Below, in pieces: positions 11,401 through 19,110 of a DNA stretch of 64,000 bases (position 1 is its first letter; each line of letters begins with the position of its first letter). The DNA comes from Ophiura sarsii. Its lineage: Eukaryota > Echinodermata > Ophiuroidea > Amphilepidida > Ophiuridae. The stretch is taken from NCBI GenBank assembly GCA_035610835.1, contig CM069459.1, forward strand, positions 30,292,366 through 30,356,365, read 5' to 3'. Position numbers and translations under genes: made by a program. Under the pieces are notes generated by a model. It worked only from the letters and a program-made list of their open reading frames with translations. It did no database searches and had not been told where the DNA came from.

Positions 11401-11458
11401 GAATGGTATCGTCGTGTGCAAGATAGCAGGACCGTTGTTGACTTTTGCCGGAAAGTGA
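286..11458 (+). CDS. Mucin-like protein with two C-type lectin-like domains (5' partial gene, 7 exons)
   Basis: Joined exons: 286-2495, 3682-3856, 6106-6183, 7066-7128, 7942-8074, 9916-10001, 11217-11458. Every junction is GT..AG and every phase agrees (1,0,1,1,1,2,1 at successive acceptors). With the one base from the missing upstream exon the total is 2988 nt, that is 995 residues plus TGA. Order: Ser/Thr-rich mucin-like region (about 1-400), a 12-residue tandem repeat (about 376-690), C-type lectin-like domain 1 (about 691-821) and domain 2 (about 850-990). Domain 1 has a Cys pair before the fold, ALLGGHLATI, WIG (749-751), DNW and a TCE ending. Domain 2 has YLCAKHGGIVATL, IWLG and a VCK ending. 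Neither shows the EPN/QPD or WND calcium/sugar motifs. I infer a secreted or surface O-glycosylated protein. The phase-1 intron at its start fits exon shuffling. The signal peptide is outside the window and no membrane segment is seen. No clear poly(A) signal follows the stop. Confidence 0.85.
1410..2351 (+). repeat. Coding minisatellite, 36-bp unit, about 26 copies
   Basis: The unit codes 12 residues of the type TSxGGGTNVPPV. Sixteen fairly uniform copies come first, then ten more diverged ones. Two units have an extra Thr codon. A five-unit block of 183 bp starting at 1986 is repeated again from 2169 almost without change, so the last ten copies arose by a segmental duplication. Degenerate units precede it from about 1174. 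All differences keep the frame open. Confidence 0.95.
2496..3681 (+). other. Intron 1 of the lectin gene
   Basis: GT at 2496, AG at 3680-3681. Around 2748 and again near 3199 there are GGCGTA-type sequences (CAGGGGCGTAATTAC at 3199) like the ends of the hAT-like elements seen elsewhere in the window, but I could not pair them. Otherwise nothing recognised. Confidence 0.6.
3682..3856 (+). CDS. Exon: centre of C-type lectin domain 1
   Basis: Phase-0 acceptor TTCTCAG|GAT and donor ATAG|GTATGT. It codes DFLTTYGGATRWIGAL, then FELIDGSPMDYDNW and PWEICI. The WIG and DG..YDNW motifs are the signature core of the C-type lectin fold. The expected EPN/QPD position has no such triplet. Confidence 0.88.
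4050..4305. repeat. Cluster of imperfect palindromes CCAGTATC-nnnn-GATACTGG
   Basis: About six copies of a 20-bp dyad, the clearest being CCAGTATCGGGCGATACTGG near 4053, spaced by roughly 35-55 bp of less similar sequence. Each copy has 8-bp arms around a 4-base centre; some arms have one or two changes. The open frame across it (3956-4414) is a by-product of the repeat. Confidence 0.75.
4710..4913. mobile_element. Mariner-like MITE, ACAGGGTGAGT family (copy 1)
   Basis: 204 bp flanked by TA. Left end CAAGGTGAGTCAAAA, right end TTTTGACTCACCCTG. The inner parts of both ends (AATAGTGGAAAGAA and its complement) also match. Two more copies lie at 21209-21881 and 31281-31456. Confidence 0.8.
5349..5722. 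repeat. Direct tandem duplication, about 187-bp unit, two copies
   Basis: Two nearly identical units, each starting ATAGGGTCACATGGTTTCGG and ending near GGGAAGACATGAAGGA. Each has a short inverted repeat, GCCGCCATCTTTAAAAATGGCGG. A fragment of the same unit recurs at 9636-9671 in a later intron of this gene. Confidence 0.85.
6106..6183 (+). CDS. Exon: end of C-type lectin domain 1
   Basis: Acceptor TTTTTCAG|CG and donor CTTG|GTAAGA; phase 1 on both sides. It codes MDHSSGLWKPNIC then RRYFTCEMPL. The last two Cys residues of the fold are present. The usual WND is replaced by WKP. Confidence 0.87.
6184..7065 (+). other. Intron 3 of the lectin gene
   Basis: GT..AG intron. It contains a half copy of the AGGCATATTATGTG palindromic MITE at about 6428-6640; otherwise A+T-rich with nothing recognised. 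Confidence 0.65.
6428..6640. mobile_element. Half copy of AGGCATATTATGTGATC palindromic MITE
   Basis: Matches one arm of the 14325-14708 element, including GCGATCTTTTCC, TTGCAGATTT..CATTTTTGATCATAA and AGAGCGATACGATTCCT. The second arm is missing. Confidence 0.6.
7066..7128 (+). CDS. Exon: linker between the two lectin domains
   Basis: Acceptor TTTGCAG|AT and donor GCAT|GTAAGT, phase 1 on both sides, so it could be skipped without frame loss. It codes DFKPVTEFCNAAHRITTWRN. No domain is recognised. Confidence 0.75.
7486..7720. mobile_element. TTAA-type MITE, CACTTTCC-CGCGG family (copy 1)
   Basis: Left end TTAACACTTTCCACGCGG, right end GTAGCCGCGTGGAAAGATAA (TSD decayed). TTAA duplications with inverted ends are the piggyBac pattern. 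Other copies: 10154-10370, 14878-16503 (reverse, interrupted), 29476-29820. Confidence 0.75.
7942..8074 (+). CDS. Exon: first part of C-type lectin domain 2
   Basis: Acceptor CATACAG|CT and donor GCCAA|GTAAGT. Enters in phase 1 and leaves in phase 2. It codes VNSCFFGFTTT, later DFHEARYLCA, the helix and first Cys of a lectin fold. The acceptor is my choice by phase and similarity; the frame is also open upstream. Confidence 0.8.
8522..8944. mobile_element. Foldback MITE with a central 26-G run
   Basis: Left end CCTAATGCTGAAAACATACT and right end AGTATGTTTTCAGCATTAGG are exact inverted repeats. The interior has many TCGCGA/GGTCGC-like words in both orientations and a 26-base G run at 8719-8744. 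Confidence 0.75.
8948..9227. mobile_element. Inverted-repeat element, CACTG(C/T)AAAACT ends
   Basis: Left CACTGCAAAACTAGTACGTA, right TACGTATAAGTTTTACAGTG. The interior is also roughly symmetrical (ACTTGTACGTAAGACTTA and its complement). No clear target duplication. Confidence 0.6.
9298..9520. repeat. Fragment of the GTGCGAAATTTTTTGAC cassette
   Basis: A G run and complementary C run (9309-9338), a T run, then GACTGCGAAATTGTGTGTCCGTG and further GTGCGAAATTTTTTGAC copies. The same words lie in the hAT-like elements at 47986-48345, 56386-56840 and in 58300-58608. Confidence 0.5.
9916..10001 (+). CDS. Exon: centre of C-type lectin domain 2
   Basis: Acceptor TTTACAG|A (phase 2) and donor TTAG|GTATGT (phase 1). 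It codes HGGIVATLSYEGDALL, then SRQIWL. GG.(V)ATL and WLG are the hallmark core of the C-type lectin fold. Confidence 0.87.
10002..11216 (+). other. Intron 6 of the lectin gene
   Basis: GT..AG intron with a TTAA-type MITE at 10154-10370. From 10371 to 11216 I see no element or exon that I can support. Confidence 0.7.
10154..10370. mobile_element. TTAA-type MITE, CACTTTCC-CGCGG family (copy 2)
   Basis: Flanked by TTAA on both sides (10154-10157, 10367-10370). Same interior as copy 1, for example GGAATCACCATGAGAAATAC and TATTGGTTCACTAATCC. Confidence 0.75.
11217..11458 (+). CDS. Terminal exon: end of C-type lectin domain 2
   Basis: Acceptor ATTGTAG|GT, phase 1; TGA at 11456-11458. It codes YSSCSGCGAGDNYLL and ADPLCCVRDDFG, then KYCNQRLDGNGIVVCK, which supply the closing Cys residues of the fold, and ends LLTFAGK. 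A CSGC motif and a CC pair suggest extra disulfides. Confidence 0.87.
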
Positions 11459-11691
11459 AAAGTGCATACATTAGCCTAGGCATCATTGCCTTAAAGGGGC
11501 ATTAAGAGATGTGGTGGAGGCAGCGCCCTCAATTACAAAAATATATGATAACAACTGGGATTTGTATATTTTTACAATTGTATTACATGTATGAACTTAC
11601 ACCTATAAGGATTAAGAAAAATCAGCCCTCTTTGTACAACAAAACGTCGATTAAAAAATGCTGGTAGAGCCGCAACCAGCATTTTACATGG

Positions 11692-12606
11692 TTAAGGGGG
11701 GACTTAACCCCCTGAGAACTACCGGCCGATTGGTCAGAAAGATGGATCTATCATTTATTGAACCAATCAGAGACAGTGTTAGAATAATTGTATCCCTGAT
11801 AAAAGATTGGAGTGAAATATTTTACAAGCTGCATTTTAATTGGCTATTCAAATGAGTATATCTTGCAATACACCAATCAGAACCACTGTAAGATAGGCCG
11901 GTAGTGCCCAGGGGGTTAAGGAAGTTTTTGATTTGATTTTTTGAATTTTGTGAGTGCTGTATTTATTGAACTATTAATCAAATGTATATAAAAGTATACA
12001 TTTTTGGAAAGGAAATGGATCAGAGAATCCAAATTTGGCGTCAATTTTAAACCAAAAAGTAGAATTTTTGAGAAAATCACAAAATTCACTTTATTGACCC
12101 AAATCTTTTTGAACAAAGCTATAAAAAAAAAAATTAGTAAAAAATTGGCAAATCACTTTATAATGATGTTAAGACACTATAATGAAGGGACGATTTTTTT
12201 ATTTTAAAAACCTAATCTAATATTTTAAAAAATGTTGACCAAAAAGTGCCAAAAAACGTGAAAAAATGATTTTCTTTTTAAAAAAATTTACACTTTTTTG
12301 TCAACATTTCAAAAAATATTGGATTAGATTTATTTTTTTAAATCGTCCCTCCAGTAGTGTCTTAACATCATCATCAAGTGATTTGGGCATTTTTAACTCA
12401 AAATTATGTTTGTTAGCTTTGTTCAAAAAAACTTTTTTTTTGATTTTCTCAAAAATCAACGTTTTTGGTCAAAATTGATGCCAAATTTGGATTCTCTGAT
12501 CCATTTCCTTTCCAAAAAGGTATACTTTAATATACATTTGAGTCATGGTTCAATAATTACAGCACTAACAAAATTCAACAAAAAACTTCCTTAAGTCCCC
12601 CCTTAA
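11692..12606. mobile_element. Foldback element, TTAAGGGGGGACTTAAG ends
   Basis: Flanked by TTAA; ends TTAAGGGGGGACTTAA and TTAAGTCCCCCCTTAA. Once the inner insertion (11704-11919) is removed the arms are long near-complements, e.g. GGATCAGAGAATCCAAATTT near 12018 against its complement near 12482. Its interior words (AAAAAGTGCCAAAAAACGTG) also occur in the 37273-37973 palindrome, so the two may be related. Confidence 0.8.
11704..11919. mobile_element. TTAA-type MITE nested in the foldback element
   Basis: TTAA|CCCCCTGAGAACTACCGG at the left, CCGGTAGTGCCCAGGGGG|TTAA at the right. Removing it with one TTAA restores GGGACTTAAGGAAG, the exact complement of the other arm's CTTCCTTAAGTCCC. Confidence 0.85.
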
Positions 12607-12796
12607 GGGTGGTATTCCAATATATAAAACATTGTTTTAATCAAGTTATGCTGGGTGTTTTTGTAGTAGAAACAACAATAATGGGCAATTTTTAATGTTC
12701 GTCTTGAATTCTGAAGTAAATTAATTAAAATTAAAAAAATCAACATGACATTGTGTCCCTATAGACTCAAGGAAGGAAACTTCCATTGGTATCTGG

Positions 12797-12896
12797 NNNN
12801 NNNNNNNNNNNNNNNNNNNNNNNNNNNNNNNNNNNNNNNNNNNNNNNNNNNNNNNNNNNNNNNNNNNNNNNNNNNNNNNNNNNNNNNNNNNNNNNN
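12797..12896. other. Assembly gap (100 N)
   Basis: Run of exactly 100 N, the usual placeholder for a gap of unknown size. True distance across it is unknown. Confidence 0.98.
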
Positions 12897-13089
12897 AACA
12901 ACGACTCATAGTCATCGACTCATAGTGTGGCCTCTAATTTTCCTAAATCAGTTTCGTCCATTTTCAAATACCCATACTTCGGGACCTCTCATTTTCTTGA
13001 GGGACCCCCTTAAATTTGTTTTTTGAAGTCCTACGGGGTCCCGAAAAATGTCATGGGACCTCTCACATTTTTGATCCGGTGCTACCCCT

Positions 13090-13870
13090 GATTGAAAGGG
13101 GCCGAAACTTTGTGGGCAGCCAAGCCCACAGGGGGCATTGTTTTTAGAAAAGTAAACAGTATTGAAAGGGGCCGAAACTTTGTGGGCAGCCAAGCGTTTT
13201 CCCTTTTCATAAGTGTTTCAATCTTTCAAAACGCCTAAATTGTGTGTGGTGTTTATGCAAACAAACTCTTATGGGATCTTGAAAAGTACAACTTTTTATG
13301 AAAATATCATTTTGGGGAAATATGACTATTTTGGGAAAAGTAATAATGATATTGAAAGGGGACATTGTTTTTAGAAAAGTAAACATAGTAATGAAAGGGG
13401 CCGGAACTTTGTGGGCAGCCAAGCGTTTTCCCTTTTCATAAGTGTTTCAATCTCTCAAAAGCCTAAAATGTGTGTGGAGTTTATGTAAACAAACTCTTAT
13501 GGGATCTTGAAAAGTACAACTTTTTTATGAAACATGATTTTGGGGAAATATGACTATTTTGGGAAAAGTAATAATGATATTGAAAGGGGGCATTGTTTTT
13601 AGAAAAGTAAACAGTATTGAAAGGGGCCGAAACTTTGTGGGCAGCCAAGCGTTTTCCCTTTTCATAAGTGTTTCAATCTCTCAAAAGCCTAAAATGTGTG
13701 TGGAGTTTATATGCAAACAAACTCATATGGGATCTTAAAAAGTACAACTATTTTATGAAAACATGATTTTGGGAAATGTGACTATTTTGGGGAAAGTAAT
13801 AATGATATGGGAGCAAAGGGTTTTTCCTCTTCAAAGTGTTTCAATCCCTCAAAACGTCAACTTGAGTGTT
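13090..13870. repeat. Tandem array, about 225-bp unit, three to four copies
   Basis: Unit landmarks: ATTGAAAGGGGCCGAAACTT, GTTTTCCCTTTTCATAAG and GGGAAAAGTAATAATGAT. They recur near 13160, 13390 and 13614 (spacing about 223-230 bp), with a short extra copy of the start near 13093 and a degenerate last unit. Confidence 0.85.
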
Positions 13871-13927
13871 GAGTTATGCAAACAAACATGATCACATTTT
13901 AGGGGGGGGGCTTTCTTTTTTAAACCC

Positions 13928-14723
13928 TTAAAGGGACACTAAGAGATGTGTTGGAGGCTGCGCCCTCAATTATGATAAAAACTGGAATTAGTATATTTTT
14001 ATAATTGTATTACATGTATGAACTTACACCTCTAAGGATTAAGAAAAATCAGCCCTCTTTGTACAAGAAAACGTCGATTCAAAAATGCTCGTACAGCCGG
14101 GACGAGCATTTTACGTCCGACAGTACCCCCCTGCAGTATGCTTGATACATAACGCGAACCATATTTGCATAGAGGGCGTTTTCCAATAAATAGCGATGAT
14201 GTTGTTTTAATCAAGTTTTGCTGTGTTTTTGATAGTAGACTAACAACAATAATGGCAATTTTTAATGGTCATCTTGAATTCTGAAGTAAATTTTTAAACA
14301 TTTAAAATTTTCAACACCACTTAAAGGCATATTATGTGATCTTTTCCAGAGAGCGCCCTCTATTCATGATTTTTTTTAGAAAGTAGATTTTCTTGCAGAT
14401 TTACATTTCTGATCATAAATCGGACATACATTCCAAGTTACAGAGCGATACGATTCCTATTTACCTCAAAATCATGGTTTTAGAGTGAATTTAGACTAGA
14501 GTAAAATAAGTTGTCGGACAAAAATCGACAATCCGACAGTTTATTTTCACTCTAAAACCATGATTTTGAAGTAATTAAGAATCGTATCGCCCTGTAACTT
14601 GGAATGTATGTACGATTTATGATCAGAAATGTAAATCTGCAAGAAAATCTGCTTTAATTTTTTTTCCGATGTTGAGGGCGTTTCCTGGAAAGATCACATA
14701 ATATACCTTTAATGTCCCTTTAA
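13928..14723. mobile_element. TTAA-type element, AGGGACACTAAGAG family (copy 2, interrupted)
   Basis: TTAA at 13928 and at 14720-14723; ends AGGGACACTAAG and CTTAATGTCCCT. The 14325-14708 palindrome sits in its right end. Confidence 0.85.
14325..14708. mobile_element. Palindromic MITE AGGCATATTATGTGATC, nested
   Basis: Flanked by TTAA (14321-14324 and 14709-14712). The arms are near-perfect complements of about 180 bp, with AGAGCGATACGATTCCT and AAACCATGATTTTGA on the inner side. Comparison with the uninterrupted end at about 58146-58160 (CACTTAATGTCCC) shows insertion exactly at that TTAA. Related: 26204-26585, half copies at 6428-6640 and 58609-58800. Confidence 0.9.
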
Positions 14724-14997
14724 AAGGAATAGTTAGATTGTGCAAAGTCGGCAATACCTCCAAAAGGCTTATTGGTACGAGCTGGCTAAAGATTATTCTG
14801 TATAGGGCCTAGGGTACCTATGGTGAAACAAATATCTTACATTTTGTCTCAATGAATTTCAAAGGTTATGATGTTTGTTAACACTTTCCACGCGGTCATA
14901 TACCGGGTGGTTCAAAAAAAGTGAGCTTGTATTGAATGACAGAAAGTCCCATTTCAATAGTTGTTAAAACAATGTTTAGTGATCCACCACGTAATTA

Positions 14998-15161
14998 GGG
15001 GTCGTCCATAATTTTCGCCATTTTCAGTTACGTACAAAGCGTACGTAAGAGGGGGTCGAAATATACCCCAACCGTACGTAACTTAAATGGCGATCTTGAG
15101 GGTAAAAAGTTACGGATACGCTCTGTACGTAAGTGAAATTGCGATAATTTTGGACGACCCC
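14998..15161. mobile_element. MITE with TTA duplication, GGGGTCGTCCA ends
   Basis: TTA|GGGGTCGTCCATAATTTTCG at the left, AATTTTGGACGACCCC|TTA at the right. A 3-bp TWA duplication with GG ends fits PIF/Harbinger-type elements. The interior has four ACGTAC-like words. Confidence 0.8.
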
Positions 15162-15876
15162 TTAGTGTATCAATTGACGAGATCGATTTCTCATATATAG
15201 TGTTGATGAGGCACGCTACTCGATATGGAAGTCCAACTCTTGTTGTACCAGAATTTGAACAACTTTTGAAATGGGACATTCCGTCATTCAATACGTGCTC
15301 ACTCGAGCATGACAGAACCTGTTGATTTGAAATTTTGGTCAAGTATTGGTATGAACTTCATGACAATTTGACAGAAAACCCATTTCAACCTAATGTATAT
15401 TTTTGAAAATATAAGGGAAACTTACTTGTTTTGAAGTGTTTAGTTCCAGTGAATTTGTGTTTACTTAATCTTGATCGGCAGTAAGTTTTGAAATTATCCT
15501 GAAAAGATGGCACGTTTAGCTTGTTTGGTTCTTCAGTGACAAGATATGGTTATTACAGAAAGTGCGCACAAAACTGACTTGTCCACGGGAGCGTCATTTA
15601 GTTTTTGTCTTCAACAAAACAGCATGCTCTAGATTCAGAACTGAAAAGCCCACCCTGACAAAGTATTCCAATCTCTATGCTTATGTGCCATTCATATTCA
15701 ACAAAGAAATGTAGGATGTAGGTAGGTAGTGTCATGTGAAGTGTAGTGCCAGACAGATGTTTCAGATGTCTCATTTTTTCTTTTCTTTTTCCCCTTATTT
15801 CACAATTATGTGACCAATCGTGTTTTAGTCCCCTTTGCATTGCTTTGTGCATTCTATCTGTACTAAGACGCTCCCT

Positions 15877-16101
15877 CAGTGGCGTACCCAGAAATTACCC
15901 CGTCGGTACACACGAGCCTCCGTCGGTACATTTCTGATTTTGACCATGAGTTTTTTACTGCAGATTTTGTGGACAACGTCACTCCTTCCTCCCCCCCCCA
16001 CCCCCCCCCCCCCCCCCCCCCCCCGGTACATCATGCCTTTCGTCGGTACAACTATGTCGTGCCCCCCCCCCCCCAGTTTCCAAAAGCTGGGTACGCCACT
16101 G
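15877..16101. mobile_element. hAT-like MITE, CAGTGGCGTACCCAG ends
   Basis: Left CAGTGGCGTACCCAG, right CTGGGTACGCCACTG. Flanks CGCTCCCT and CGCTCCTT are an 8-bp target duplication with one mismatch. The interior has a 24-C run at 16001-16024 and three CGTCGGTACA words. Confidence 0.85.
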
Positions 16102-16503
16102 CGCTCCTTTCTGTACATGTTTTCTGTAATGAACCATATCTGAAGAATGAACCAAGCTAAATGTACCATATTTTCAGGATAATTTCAAAACTTCCAGCTG
16201 ATTAAGACTGTAAACACAAATTCTCTGAAACTATAAATGTGGTTGAAAATGTACCTTGAACTTCAGTCAACATTTTTTTGAACCACCCGGTACAAAACAG
16301 ATCTATCAGCAACCTTTCCTAACTATCAAAGTCAATCTCAAGGATTACTTATAAAATACTAGGCATGTTTGTACTTATTTTAACACATTTCTCATGGTGA
16401 TTCCAAAAATGGTAATGACATTCAATATTTTCAAAATGTTTTGAAACATTTTGTGAAATTTTGGAATGTCGTCTGCAGACGCCTGCTGCATGGAAAGAGT
16501 AAA

Positions 16504-18100
16504 AGTTTGTTTTGTCTGAAAGTTTACCTCTAAATTTCATGGAACATATCGAGGGTTGACAACAGAAGGCCGTAACTCACTTTTTGGTCATTTTGAGATT
16601 TTGGTACCAAAATAATCGGTAATGCCCACAGATTCCTAAAATCATAAAGCCTTAACTGAACTCAACTTCCTATTGCAGCTATAGCACAATAACACTTGGC
16701 CACATCTCAATGGAGCAAATGACAGTTACAAACAGAAGGCCTCAACTCTGAGTTAAGGCTTTCTGTGGTAACTCAATTTGGATCAAACACTGAGATGAGG
16801 CTTTTTAGCCTGCCCAATTGCCAGAACGTACAACAAATCCTACACAACGGTGGGGCGCAAGATCAACTAAAAACCAAGTGGTTTTGGTTGGTAAAGCAGA
16901 AACCTAATAGTTTCTTCTGCATTGAGCGTCTGACAGACGAATAGTTCATGGAAGTAATCAAGTAAACATGGTCCATGCCCGTGAATATCATTGAATAAAC
17001 ACATCTTTACAAAATTATTTCAGCACTGCTCAAAGCCATTTTATATGCATGCGGCTATTTAATTTAGTGGAAAATCATGTTTAAATTCATTTTATTAGAA
17101 TATCATAAAGCTGTAATACAATCATGTAGTACTTTATAGTATTTAAAATAAGGCTTTCTATACTCAATGGAGCTTTTTCTGATGAGCTTTTGCAAGTTTA
17201 CTTTCGTAATTGTCATGCAATCTTTTTATAATTACATTAATTTCATGACAAAATAAAGTTTTAATTGTTACTAATTAATTGCAAATTAGGTCAAATTATT
17301 CACTCACACAGCATTGGATTATACATCACTTTATTATTATATCAAAATACTCAAAATATATTCCATTAACTTAAAATAATGGTAACAATATTTGCTTACA
17401 CTTGGACAGATACAAGCCAATTTCTTGGGACGAAATAATATTTCAAATTGCTTTCAGATACTCCATAGTATATCCATGAGGCTGAATAACATTTAAAAAA
17501 AACCTTATAAATGTTGTCTAATTGATACTGCACTAGCAACCCAAAGTCATAGAGTAGGACACCTTGCATGCTACAAATTGAGAGAAACACTGGGAACCCA
17601 TAGAACTCCTGCGTTAGCTTTTTGGTATTCTAGGTTTTACAAATTGATGACAAGTTAGTTACATAAATGTGGGATATATTTGAGAGATTATTAGGCTAAA
17701 TTTAAAAAAATCATTTGTCTCATAGCTCCCGCGCGCATTAGTTTAATGATGCGCATTTGAAAAACAAAAATCTTAAAAAATCTTCTATTTTTTCAAAAAA
17801 AAACACCCCTAAAATTTCACCAATTTTTCAGATTTTCATTGGTCACATCATTCTAAATACAAAAGGTAACTTTTACAAGGATTTCAATATTTTATATTAA
17901 AAAAAAAACACCTTAAAAAAAACCACATTCCGCATTAGGTTTTGAAAAACTGAAGAGCTTTTCGAGACAAAAGATTTTTTAATTTAGCCTTATGTTAGGG
18001 GAAATATTTATAACAACATTTTAGTGATTAAATCTTTCTCTTTGATATTTTTAGTTATTATAAGAGTCAAATTAGCTGGGCAATAATACTATAAGTACCG
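16504..18100. other. A+T-rich spacer, nothing recognised
   Basis: No open frame, exon or complete element that I can support. A short word, AACAGAAGGCC(G/T)(C/T)AACTC, occurs twice near 16561 and 16733. Confidence 0.5.
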
Positions 18101-18446
18101 TAAGGCCAAACAAAAATTGTTATGTTGTCCTCGACCGCCCGCTTGTCATTTTAGGGCCGCTCCGATTTTTTTATTTTTTTTCCAGATTTTCTTCTTTTTT
18201 TTCAGATTTTTTTTTTTTAATCATATTTTTTTTAATTTTTTTAAACAGTTTAAATGGCATTAATATTAAATTAAGTGTTTATAACATATATATGTGCGGC
18301 TCTTAGAGTGATTTTAACTTCTTGTTGGCTGAACTTTGAGCTTCTGCTGGTAAAAGAAAATAATTTTAAAAAATACGCCCGCCCACCCGCCCCTCCTCTC
18401 TGAAAGCTGTGGAGGACAACATAACAAACAAAAATTGTTGGCCTAA
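18101..18446. mobile_element. Foldback MITE, TAA-GGCCAAACAAAAATTG ends
   Basis: TAA|GGCCAAACAAAAATTGTTAT on the left; ATAACAAACAAAAATTGTTGGCC|TAA on the right. Interior TTGTCCTC..CCGCCCG and its complement. A relative lies at 59085-59491; the start of 20358-20911 is similar. Confidence 0.7.
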
Positions 18447-18714
18447 TCATGAAATAAATAGAACTTTGTAGAATGCCAAGATCATGTGGGCGCAATTAGA
18501 AAGTATAAAGGAATTTGGTTGGTTTTTATTCATATTTTTCTGTCCTTTAATCCGAGACGAATATACCTTCGTCTCAGCTTTAATAGCAGCCAAACAGCTT
18601 ATCGAAAAACATGGGAACAATGCAATTTGAATTCCAACTAGAAAAGACAAAAATAATGTAGCAAAAAGCTAGCAAACTAAAGAAACACGTCATAAGACAC
18701 CACACTATTTTGAG

Positions 18715-18873
18715 TACCGTATTATCCCTATTAAGCGCCCAGGGAGGTTAGCAAAGTCATTTTGGGTGGGCGCTTTATTATGTTACCTTTTTTTAAACTA
18801 ATTTATCGTGGAGACTGTCGAATTCGCATTAATTCGGCAAGGTTGCAAAGACATTTTGTTCTGTATAAACATA
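18715..18873. mobile_element. Truncated MITE, TACCGTATTATCCCTATTAAG family
   Basis: Starts at TACCGTATTATCCCTATTAAG and matches about 160 bp of the complete copy at 30890-31156 in the opposite orientation. It stops where the 18872-19110 palindrome begins. Confidence 0.75.
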
Positions 18874-19110
18874 CCGTAAAATGGGGTGATTAGGGACATG
18901 GGGGTGAATAGGGACAAAAATGGGAACAGTTTTTTAAATGTCACCCGGCCAGTTTGTGTACCGTAAAATGGGGTGAATAGGGACATGGGGCCCCCATGTC
19001 CCTATTCGCCTTGTTTTACGGTACACAAACTGGCCGGGTGACATTTAAAAAACTGTTCCCATTTTTGACCCTATTCACCCCATTGTCCCTATTCACCCTG
19101 TTTTAGGGTA
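18872..19110. mobile_element. 239-bp near-perfect palindrome flanked by TA
   Basis: Arms of about 118 bp meet at GGGG|CCCCC near 18990. Ends TACCGTAAAATGGGGTGA and TTCACCCTGTTTTAGGGTA. Each arm carries the word GTGAATAGGGACA twice, so each arm is itself a rearranged end. Confidence 0.85.

Larger units (their letters stand above)
11491..12760. mobile_element. TTAA-type element, AGGGGCATTAAGAGATG family (copy 1, interrupted)
   Basis: Starts TTAAAGGGGCATTAAGAGAT and ends near TGTGTCCCT at 12760. Uninterrupted relatives are at 57761-58160 and, with another insertion, at 13928-14723. The body shares GGAGGC.GCGCCCTCAATTA and AATCAGCCCTCTTTGTACAA. It is split by the foldback element at 11692-12606. 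Confidence 0.8.
14901..16292. mobile_element. Mariner-like foldback element, CCGGGTGGTTCAAAAAAA ends
   Basis: TA at both ends; left CCGGGTGGTTCAAAAAAA, right TTTTTTTGAACCACCCGG. Two sets of internal inverted repeats (14921-14975 against about 15250-15305; about 15440-15560 against 16130-16230). No transposase frame is seen. It carries two further insertions. Confidence 0.8.
14878..16503. mobile_element. TTAA-type MITE, CACTTTCC-CGCGG family (copy 3, reverse, interrupted)
   Basis: Left remnant TTAACACTTTCCACGCGGTC; right part 16293-16503 is the complement of copies 1 and 2 and ends GTCTGCAGACGCC..CATGGAAAGAG. The two parts are separated by the 14901-16292 insertion. Confidence 0.8.
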
